Shown: positions 6,648 to 12,144 of the stretch, one piece after another
Numbering within the stretch: the first letter of the stretch is position 1
Layout: each line of letters begins with the position of its first letter
Assembly (NCBI GenBank): GCA_949499045.1
Contig: CATEEE010000221.1
Span: 1 to 15,649, forward strand
Reading direction: 5' to 3'
Length of the DNA stretch: 15,649 bases
Source: Marinobacterium sp. xm-d-530
GTDB taxonomy: Bacteria > Pseudomonadota > Gammaproteobacteria > Pseudomonadales > Balneatricaceae
Program-made: the position numbers and the translations under genes
The notes under the pieces: model-generated
Told to the model about the DNA's origin: nothing
Databases searched by the model: none
Seen by the model: the letters and a program-made list of their open reading frames with translations, nothing else

Positions 6648-6728
6648 TTTTGAGATTGATCGGTTAGAATACCTGCCTGTCATCTCAAATGGGATGTTCA
6701 GGGTCGCTAAGTCCCGTCCGTTCCGCCA
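6648..6728 (+). repeat. Scrambled tRNA-Asp unit, copy 1 (pseudo-tRNA)
   Basis: This 81-nt unit runs from just after one CCA to the next CCA. It repeats 21 nt of the tRNA-Asp D-loop to anticodon region (6662-6682 equals 6588-6608). It also repeats 23 nt of its 3' end plus flank (6710-6732 equals 6629-6651). Between them, the 3' half of the anticodon arm and most of the T arm are replaced by an unrelated 27-nt piece (6683-6709). The 5' acceptor strand is missing, so no cloverleaf can form. Two exclusive hairpins are possible: TTTGAGAT (6649-6656) with ATCTCAAA (6682-6689), or CATCTC (6681-6686) with GGGATG (6691-6696). The layout recalls the repeats carrying tRNA 3' ends after E. coli tyrT. Confidence 0.8.
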
Positions 6729-6772
6729 TTTTCTTAAACGGCTAGAAAATGTTGAAGTCGCAAGACAAGCCA

Positions 6773-6861
6773 CCGTTATGGGCGAATAGCTCAGTTGGGA
6801 GAGCATCTGCCTTACAAGCAGAGGGTCGGGGGTTCGAACCCCTCTTCGCCCACCATAACGG
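6773..6861 (+). other. Inverted repeat flanking tRNA-Val copy 1
   Basis: CCGTTAT (6773-6779), directly before the mature 5' end, is the reverse complement of ATAACGG (6855-6861), which starts at the A of the CCA. The 7-bp helix would extend the acceptor stem of the precursor, with a 3-nt bulge. Its 3' arm runs into the first two bases of the next tRNA-Asp. Confidence 0.5.
6780..6855 (+). tRNA. tRNA-Val (TAC), copy 1
   Basis: A 76-nt cloverleaf with encoded CCA. The acceptor stem GGGCGAA pairs with TTCGCCC, and the discriminator is A. The anticodon stem TCTGC/GCAGA encloses CTTACAA with anticodon TAC at 6813-6815. It is identical to the copy at 7134. Only 4 nt separate it from the next tRNA-Asp. 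Confidence 0.97.
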
Positions 6862-6936
6862 AGCGGTAGTTCAGTTGGTTAGAATACCTGCCTGTCACGC
6901 AGGGGGTCGCGGGTTCGAGTCCCGTCCGTTCCGCCA
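6860..6936 (+). tRNA. tRNA-Asp (GTC), copy 2
   Basis: Identical over all 77 nt to the copy at 6571, with anticodon GTC at 6894-6896. Together with the following scrambled unit it forms a 161-bp block that matches 6571-6731 with a single difference, which points to recent duplication or gene conversion. Confidence 0.97.
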
Positions 6937-7017
6937 TTTTGAGTTTGATCGGTTAGAATACCTGCCTGTCATCTCAAATGGGATGTTCAGGGTCGCTAAG
7001 TCCCGTCCGTTCCGCCA
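6937..7017 (+). repeat. Scrambled tRNA-Asp unit, copy 2 (pseudo-tRNA)
   Basis: The same 81-nt unit as at 6648, with one change (T at 6944 instead of A at 6655). The change weakens the TTTGAGAT/ATCTCAAA pairing and leaves the CATCTC/GGGATG hairpin intact. It again ends in the tRNA-Asp 3' sequence with CCA at 7015-7017. Confidence 0.8.
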
Positions 7018-7059
7018 TTTATGAGTTCGCAGTACTCTGATTCTGCAGCTATTGTTGGA

Positions 7060-7078
7060 GCGATCTTTTAAAGGTCGC
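7060..7078 (+). other. Hairpin in the spacer before tRNA-Val copy 2
   Basis: GCGATCTTT (7060-7068) and AAAGGTCGC (7070-7078) pair with one T-G. The loop is a single base, so the RNA would open two or three inner pairs. It occurs in the 116-nt spacer between the second scrambled unit and tRNA-Val. I see nothing else in that spacer. It may be a processing or pausing element. Confidence 0.3.
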
Positions 7079-7127
7079 GATTGATCGCCTAGTCGATGAC
7101 AATGTCCCAACAGTTAGCACACGCCTA

Positions 7128-7214
7128 CGATATGGGCGAATAGCTCAGTTGGGAGAGCATCTGCCTTACAAGCAGAGGGTCGGGGGTTCGAACCCCTCTT
7201 CGCCCACCATATCG
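7128..7214 (+). other. Inverted repeat flanking tRNA-Val copy 2
   Basis: CGATAT (7128-7133), directly before the mature 5' end, is the reverse complement of ATATCG (7209-7214), which starts at the A of the CCA. It has the same register as the repeat around copy 1. The one internal difference is compensated: a T-A pair at leader position -4 in copy 1 is A-T here. Confidence 0.5.
7134..7209 (+). tRNA. tRNA-Val (TAC), copy 2
   Basis: Identical over 76 nt to the copy at 6780, with anticodon TAC at 7167-7169. It is the last tRNA of the cluster. No terminator hairpin with a T-run follows, and the next start codon is 16 nt after the CCA, so the cluster transcript probably continues into that gene. 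Confidence 0.97.
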
Positions 7215-7225
7215 AGTTCTGATTC

Positions 7226-8140
7226 ATGCAGACACCTTCAATCAAGATCGACACTATCAACTTACCCTGTGGGTTGAGTTTTGATCTGTTGCGCCTTGAT
7301 CAAATCGATAGTCTGATTTCGGGTAATAAGTGGTTCAAACTGCTACCCAATCTCACCAAGCTAACTTCAGGTGATCTAGTCGCCAGCTTTGGTGGCCCTC
7401 ACTCCAATCATATTCATGCACTGGCCTACTCGGCCTGGAAGCAGGGGCTCAATTCGGTTGGTTTTATTCGGGGTGAACCTCAATCCACACCAACGCTTGA
7501 GGATGCTCAATCTTGCGGCATGCGGTTGATATTCATCGAGCGTGACATCTACCGTGAAAAGCCTATTCAGTGGTTGGCAGATCGATATCAGTTAATCGAT
7601 CCACACTGGATACCAGAGGGTGGAAGTAATCTAAACGCACTCCTCGGTTGTGCTTCTATTTGGCAGCAAGCCTGTTTGCAGGGCGTCAACTACGATCAGG
7701 TCTATGTGGCTGTGGGATCCGGGGGAACCATGGCGGGTTTAATAGCGGGTGCACCTAAAGAGACCGAACTGGTCGGCGTTTCTGCTTTAGGAAGTCGTGC
7801 TGACTTAGAAGAGCGTGTCAGCGAATTGCTAATACAGGTAGATCCTCTTCAAGTAGATCACTCTGCGCAATGGTCTATCGAAGTGGCACTGCAGCAGCGC
7901 TATGGTAAGGTGAACGCTGAGCTAGCTGCTACGCAGGTTCGAGCTCAAGCCTTGGGGGTTACATTAGACCCAATCTATACCTTGCGGGTATTCCACTACT
8001 TAAATCGCCTGTTCATCAAAGGTCGTCTTAAAGATAAGCGTGTTCTTATGGTGCATACGGGAGGTTTGCAGGGTCTTAGGGCTCAGCAACAGCGAATCAA
8101 TCGTCTGGCGTATGAGTTCGTCGGTCCGCTCCCTTTTTAA
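7226..8140 (+). CDS. PLP-dependent D-cysteine desulfhydrase / ACC deaminase family protein
   Basis: The 304 residues match the beta-family PLP enzymes annotated as 1-aminocyclopropane-1-carboxylate deaminase or D-cysteine desulfhydrase. The N-terminal SGNKWFKL carries the PLP lysine (Lys35 by position). SFGGPHSNHIHALA (about 54-67) is the substrate loop, PEGGSN occurs near 134, and the phosphate-binding glycine loop is AVGSGGTMAGL near 170. ACC deaminase cannot be separated from D-cysteine desulfhydrase by eye; the latter or a broader D-amino-acid lyase role is likelier for a bacterium of this type. The ATG at 7226 has only a weak upstream GAG and no promoter of its own within the 16 nt after tRNA-Val. 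Expression probably depends on tRNA-cluster read-through. Confidence 0.82.
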   Translation: MQTPSIKIDTINLPCGLSFDLLRLDQIDSLISGNKWFKLLPNLTKLTSGDLVASFGGPHSNHIHALAYSAWKQGLNSVGFIRGEPQSTPTLEDAQSCGMRLIFIERDIYREKPIQWLADRYQLIDPHWIPEGGSNLNALLGCASIWQQACLQGVNYDQVYVAVGSGGTMAGLIAGAPKETELVGVSALGSRADLEERVSELLIQVDPLQVDHSAQWSIEVALQQRYGKVNAELAATQVRAQALGVTLDPIYTLRVFHYLNRLFIKGRLKDKRVLMVHTGGLQGLRAQQQRINRLAYEFVGPLPF

Positions 8141-8186
8141 AGGCTTTTAACACCTAGGTCGGCTAACTTTCTCCCTCTACAAGCTT

Positions 8187-8192
8187 TATACT
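8187..8192 (+). promoter_or_regulatory. Possible -10 element for nadK
   Basis: TATACT (8187-8192) matches the -10 consensus at 5 of 6 bases and lies 44 nt before the nadK ATG. No good -35 is present at the usual distance. The 96-nt gap after the PLP enzyme gene shows no clear terminator. Confidence 0.28.
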
Positions 8193-8236
8193 GATATGTA
8201 CTTATTAAATGATATCCGCAGGGAAACGCACAGGGT

Positions 8237-9121
8237 ATGTATCAATTTCGCAATATTGGTCTGATAGGCCGCTTAGGAAGCAAAAAAGTCATCGATACCA
8301 TGAAGCAGCTCATTCGGTTCCTTGAGCAGCGTCATCTGAACATCGTGGTTGACGATAAAATATCAGAACTAATGCCAGGTCATGGTCTTCAGGTCTCTCC
8401 TCAAAAATTGATGGGGGAGGTAGCGGATCTTGTGATTGTAGTGGGCGGTGACGGTAGTTTGCTGGGTGCGGCCCGCTCATTAGCGTCGTCAAACGTACCG
8501 GTGTTGGGTGTAAACCGAGGAAATCTGGGATTCTTGACGGATATAAAACCTGAAGAGATCGAAGAGATGGTCGATCAGGTGCTGGAAGGACACTACGTTG
8601 TTGATAAGCGTTTCTTGTTGGATGTCACCGTTAAGCGTAACGGTGAGCCTATTGCTGAGACAACGGCCCTCAATGACTGTGTATTGCATCCAGGTAAAGC
8701 GACGCGAATGATTGAGTTTGAACTCTGGATTGAAGGTCAGTACGTCTACACGCAGCGATCAGACGGTTTGATCGTCGCAACCCCAACAGGTTCTACGGCC
8801 TATTCTCTGTCGGCTGGCGGCCCTCTAATGCACCCTAAACTGGATGCGTTGGTTCTGGTCCCCATGTTCCCGCATACGCTTTCAAGCCGTCCTATTGTGG
8901 TGGACGGTAACTCAGAGTTGAAACTGGTAATCAGCGAAAACAATGATACTTACCCGTCGGTAGCCTGTGATGGCCAAAGCAACATAGCGTTAGCACCCGG
9001 GGATACAGTGACGATCAGTAAGAAGCCACAAAAACTGCGCCTGCTTCACCCAGAAAACTACGATTTTTACAGCACCTGCCGGACCAAGCTCGGTTGGAGC
9101 TCAAAGCTCTGGGATAAGTAG
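8237..9121 (+). CDS. nadK: NAD kinase
   Basis: NadK phosphorylates NAD to NADP with ATP and is an essential cytoplasmic enzyme. The 294 residues match the usual length (E. coli 292). It has the catalytic GGDGS at 70-74, GVNRGNLGFLTD at 91-102, and ALNDCVLHPG at 144-153 with the NAD-contacting Asn-Asp. The diagnostic DGLIVATPTGSTAYSLSAGGP follows at 176-196, with HTLSSRPIV further on. It opens a tightly packed run: 2 nt separate its stop from the next start. This is the real NAD kinase of the window; the gene at 855 is a distant relative. Confidence 0.97.
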   Translation: MYQFRNIGLIGRLGSKKVIDTMKQLIRFLEQRHLNIVVDDKISELMPGHGLQVSPQKLMGEVADLVIVVGGDGSLLGAARSLASSNVPVLGVNRGNLGFLTDIKPEEIEEMVDQVLEGHYVVDKRFLLDVTVKRNGEPIAETTALNDCVLHPGKATRMIEFELWIEGQYVYTQRSDGLIVATPTGSTAYSLSAGGPLMHPKLDALVLVPMFPHTLSSRPIVVDGNSELKLVISENNDTYPSVACDGQSNIALAPGDTVTISKKPQKLRLLHPENYDFYSTCRTKLGWSSKLWDK

Positions 9122-9123
9122 TT

Positions 9124-10086
9124 TTGCAGAGACAAGGTATAGATTTAATTGGTGATATCCATGGTTGTGGCGAGAGCTTGAAGCTTCTGCTCAACCGCAT
9201 GGGGTATAGGGAAATTGATGGTGCTTATCGCCATCCTAGCCGTCGCGTTATTTTTCTCGGTGATGTCATTGATCGCGGGCCACGTATTGTTGAGACCTAC
9301 GAAATTGTTCGTGCCATGGTTGAAAAGTCTGGCGCTGAAATCGTCATGGGTAACCATGAGTACAACTACTACTGCTATAAAACACCTAAGGGTGATGGGA
9401 GCGGTGATTACCTTCGTGAACATACGCCAAGACACCAGCGAATTGTACAAGAGACCCTAAGTCAATTTGCTCATCGCCAATCGGATGAACAAGAGCTATT
9501 GGATTGGATTGAGTCGATACCACTGTTTATCGAGCATGATGATCTTCGAGTTGTTCATGCTTGTTGGCACTCAACCTTGATCAATCGTCTGAAGGAGCGA
9601 GTCGATTCTGCTCCGGTCGTCGATAAGTCGTTTCTTTTGAACTCAGTTGTACCGCACAGTTTTGAGTTTCTGGTCATGGATCGACTGACTCGCGGTACTC
9701 ATATGCGATTGCCCAACAACGAAGTGATGATTAGCAAAGATGGTTTTAAACGTCACTTCTTTAGAACCCGTTTTTGGGCGCAAGAGCCTAAACGTATGGG
9801 GGACGTGGTATTTCAGCCTGATCCTTTGCCAGAGCACATAGCAAGGACTGAGCTAACACCGGCTGACTATGTTGATCTTCAATTCTATTCTCGCGATGAG
9901 CGCCCACTGTTTATCGGTCACTACTGGTGTGAAGGTGAGCCTAAGCCTGTGGCCGATAACATCGCCTGCTTAGACTACAGTGCGGTTAAATATGGCAAGT
10001 TAGTTGCCTACCGCTTCGACGGTGAAAAAACGCTGGATAGCAGTAAGTTCATCTGGGTTGATGTAGACGCGGAGTTCCCTCGCTAG
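9124..10086 (+). CDS. Calcineurin-like metallophosphoesterase (PrpE/ApaH-type)
   Basis: A 320-residue two-metal phosphoesterase. The motifs come in the family order: GDIHG (10-14), GDVIDRG (46-52), GNHEY (76-80), VVHACWH (143-149) and FIGHYW near the C-terminus. Members hydrolyse dinucleoside polyphosphates or protein phosphates; the substrate cannot be told here. The start is a TTG at 9124. An in-frame stop at 9115-9117 excludes anything further upstream, and the first motif begins at residue 10, so a later start would cut into the active site. There is no clear Shine-Dalgarno, and the start is 2 nt after the nadK stop, suggesting translational coupling. The stop overlaps the glpG start by one base. 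Confidence 0.9.
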   Translation: MQRQGIDLIGDIHGCGESLKLLLNRMGYREIDGAYRHPSRRVIFLGDVIDRGPRIVETYEIVRAMVEKSGAEIVMGNHEYNYYCYKTPKGDGSGDYLREHTPRHQRIVQETLSQFAHRQSDEQELLDWIESIPLFIEHDDLRVVHACWHSTLINRLKERVDSAPVVDKSFLLNSVVPHSFEFLVMDRLTRGTHMRLPNNEVMISKDGFKRHFFRTRFWAQEPKRMGDVVFQPDPLPEHIARTELTPADYVDLQFYSRDERPLFIGHYWCEGEPKPVADNIACLDYSAVKYGKLVAYRFDGEKTLDSSKFIWVDVDAEFPR

Positions 10087-10946
10087 TGTATCCAGTGGTT
10101 AAAACCGATCTATCGGTCGATCTAACTGAGTTCACTCAATTCCTATGGGCAAATGCTATCCCTCATCGAGTTGTGGAAGAGGGTGACAGTCAGACACTGT
10201 TTGTTGCTGCCCATATCAACCGTGAAAAAGTCCTAGAGCTCTTTAACTATTGGCGAGAGGGTGGTGATCTCAGCAAGATCACCGTTCAAGTTCAAAACCC
10301 TAAAAGCTTATCTCCTTTTAAAATTTCAGAGCTGAAACAGCTGCCTGTGACAGCGTTGCTGATTGCTTTTACAGCCCTCATCACGCTTCTGATTGATTTC
10401 GGTGGTAATGCCGATTGGATGGTGAAATTCAGTTTTGCTGATTTTACAGTGAGCTCCAGTCAGATTGAGTATCACACTTTGAGTACTATGCTCTCATCGG
10501 GTGAGTGGTGGCGGATTTGGACACCGATGTTTATGCACTTCTCTCTGCTGCACATTCTGTTTAATCTGCTCTGGGTTTGGATGATCGGAGGGGCGATAGA
10601 GCGTCTTCAGGGGACCACTCACTTTCTGCTGCTGGTTCTATTCTCGGCTGCTCTGTCTAATCTGGCACAGTTTTGGGTGACGGGGCCGCTCTTTGGGGGG
10701 CTATCAGGTGTCGTCTTTGCCGTATTAGGGTACACCTGGCTATGGGATCAATTGAGCAGCAGGCCTCTGTTTAGACTGCCTAAAGCGCTGTTTGGATTCA
10801 TGATTTTTTGGTTGGCCCTGGGATACACAGGAGCGCTTGAACTCATTGGTTTAGGAGCTATCGCCAATACCGCTCATCTGGCCGGACTGCTGTCTGGTTT
10901 AGCTTTCGCATTAATTAGCCGAGTTTGGCTCCCTAAAACTACCTAA
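10086..10946 (+). CDS. glpG: Rhomboid intramembrane serine protease GlpG
   Basis: GlpG cleaves transmembrane segments of substrate proteins within the inner membrane. A soluble N-terminal domain (about 1-80) precedes about six membrane helices, as in E. coli. The catalytic dyad is Ser207 in GGLSGVVFA and His264 in NTAHLAGLLSG. The oxyanion residues are His156 and Asn160 in HFSLLHILFNLLW, and WWRIWTPMF at 141-149 is the WR motif of loop 1. The start is a GTG at 10086 that overlaps the stop of the metallophosphoesterase gene (TAGTG). In E. coli glpG lies with glycerol genes, whereas here it travels with nadK, which fits pseudomonad-type genomes. Confidence 0.95.
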   Translation: MYPVVKTDLSVDLTEFTQFLWANAIPHRVVEEGDSQTLFVAAHINREKVLELFNYWREGGDLSKITVQVQNPKSLSPFKISELKQLPVTALLIAFTALITLLIDFGGNADWMVKFSFADFTVSSSQIEYHTLSTMLSSGEWWRIWTPMFMHFSLLHILFNLLWVWMIGGAIERLQGTTHFLLLVLFSAALSNLAQFWVTGPLFGGLSGVVFAVLGYTWLWDQLSSRPLFRLPKALFGFMIFWLALGYTGALELIGLGAIANTAHLAGLLSGLAFALISRVWLPKTT

Positions 10947-10998
10947 AAGCCTCTGTTAAAGACCCCTCAAACGCTCCTCTCTATGATATTCTGAATGC

Positions 10999-11010
10999 TT
11001 CAAATTTGAA
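10999..11010. promoter_or_regulatory. 12-bp palindrome upstream of the DUF1315 gene
   Basis: TTCAAATTTGAA is a perfect palindrome lying 15 nt before the proposed TTG start. A -10-like TATGAT at 10982-10987 would place the transcription start just before it, where an operator could act. No -35 is convincing, and an A/T-rich palindrome of this length can arise by chance. Confidence 0.22.
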
Positions 11011-11025
11011 TGAATGGGTAGCGGT

Positions 11026-11295
11026 TTGAATTACGAAAAAATGATCGAAACCATGACGCCAGATGTCTATCAGGCGCTTAAAGTGGCCGTTGAAATAGGT
11101 AAGTGGCCCAATGGTGAAAAGCTCTCTCCTGAGCAACGTGAAACCAGTATGCGTGCGGTCATTGCTTATGAAGTGGCACGTGATATTCCACAGGATCAGC
11201 GAGTAGGCTTCATCGATCGTACTCGTCCTGATGGTAACCAGCATGGTTCTGACCCAATGCAACCTGACGTGTTGAGAATCCTAACCGATGATTAA
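11026..11295 (+). CDS. DUF1315 family protein (YeaC-like)
   Basis: A small soluble protein of 89 residues of unknown function, matching the E. coli YeaC type. The best match is YEKMIETMTPDVYQALKVAVEIGKWPNGEKLSPEQRETSMRAVIAYE against the YeaC blocks LIAKMTPEIYQ, GKWPDG and LTPEQRDHSMQAV. I choose the TTG at 11026 because it aligns with the YeaC start (MNLDDLI versus (M)NYEKMI). The ATG at 11014, four codons earlier, is the alternative and would add MGSG. The gene overlaps the DUF2797 gene by 8 nt, so the pair is likely co-translated. Confidence 0.82.
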   Translation: MNYEKMIETMTPDVYQALKVAVEIGKWPNGEKLSPEQRETSMRAVIAYEVARDIPQDQRVGFIDRTRPDGNQHGSDPMQPDVLRILTDD

Positions 11296-12130
11296 TGACT
11301 CTTTATCGCTGCAAGCCGAGGGTGTTTTGGAGAAGATGCGAGTGCATCTCGACTCCCCTGTTAGTTATGAACTCTCATTGAATGGAGAGGCCGGCCCGTT
11401 AGTGAATGACTTTATAGGTCAGCCCATTCGCCTAGAATATATCGGGCAAATCAACTGCCTATCCTGCGGCCGAAAATCCAATAAAAGTTTCAATCAAGGC
11501 TTCTGTTACCCCTGCTTTAAAAAACTTCCGGGCTGTGACACCTGCATCGTTAAGCCAGAAACTTGCCACTTTGCCGAAGGGACCTGTCGTGATGAAAGTT
11601 GGGGTTTGAAAAACTGCTTTGCCCCGCATATCGTCTATTTAGCAAACTCATCGGGTCTTAAAGTCGGCATTACTCGCCAAACCCAGATCCCCACTCGCTG
11701 GATTGATCAGGGGGCTGTGCAAGCACTTCCGATTATGGAAGTGGATAACCGCCTGCAGTCAGGTCTTGTTGAAACAATCTTTGCTAAACAGGTGGCTGAT
11801 AAAACCAATTGGCGTGCCATGCTGAAAGGTGACGTTTTGCCTCTTGATTTGAAACAGGAACGCGATCGTCTGTTCGAACTCTGTGATGAGCCATTACAAC
11901 AGCTCATCAGTGCTCAATCTGGCGACGCGATCCGTAAGCTTGATGCAGAAGTGGTTGAAATTAACTTCCCAGTGCGTAACCACCCTCTCAAAGTAACCAG
12001 TTTTAATTTTGATAAAACGCCTGTTGTAGAGGGCATATTGGAAGGGGTCAAAGGCCAGTACCTCATTTTAGATACGGGCGTCATTAACCTGCGCAAGTTT
12101 GGCGCGTACAACATTAAATTTTTCGCGTGA
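11288..12130 (+). CDS. DUF2797 family protein with cysteine-rich N-terminal domain
   Basis: This 280-residue conserved protein has no proven function. After about 55 residues comes a cysteine cluster: C57/C60 (CLSC), C73/C76 (CYPC), C83/C86 (CDTC), then C93, C100 and C110. This looks like two or more zinc sites. Next is HIVYLANSSGLKVGITR (114-130) and RWIDQGA (137-143), with Glu162 in SGLVETIF. That arrangement resembles the GIY-YIG nuclease core (xxY, then KxGxT, Arg, then Glu), which is my inference. It overlaps the DUF1315 gene by 8 nt, and its end overlaps a possible GTG of pepN. This order with pepN recalls pseudomonad genomes. Confidence 0.85.
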   Translation: MINDSLSLQAEGVLEKMRVHLDSPVSYELSLNGEAGPLVNDFIGQPIRLEYIGQINCLSCGRKSNKSFNQGFCYPCFKKLPGCDTCIVKPETCHFAEGTCRDESWGLKNCFAPHIVYLANSSGLKVGITRQTQIPTRWIDQGAVQALPIMEVDNRLQSGLVETIFAKQVADKTNWRAMLKGDVLPLDLKQERDRLFELCDEPLQQLISAQSGDAIRKLDAEVVEINFPVRNHPLKVTSFNFDKTPVVEGILEGVKGQYLILDTGVINLRKFGAYNIKFFA

Positions 12131-12144
12131 TTGGAGAGACAACC

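Noticed and set aside
6629..6732. Duplicated tRNA-Asp 3' end as attachment sites of an integrated element
   Set aside because: Only 81 nt separate the copies and no integrase or cargo is present. A lost element cannot be excluded, but the scrambled internal order is not explained by it.
6586..7110. Several open frames of 60-90 codons over the tRNA cluster on both strands
   Set aside because: They translate tRNA genes and their repeats; similar peptides recur only because the DNA is duplicated. No binding sites or protein-like composition.
6571..7209. Repeat-spacer pattern that could suggest a CRISPR array
   Set aside because: The repeats are tRNA genes and tRNA-derived units of 76-81 nt with irregular spacing; no cas genes.
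8141..8160. Terminator after the PLP enzyme gene (AAAGG/CCTTT-like sequence)
   Set aside because: The stem is only about 5 bp with almost no loop; too weak to call.
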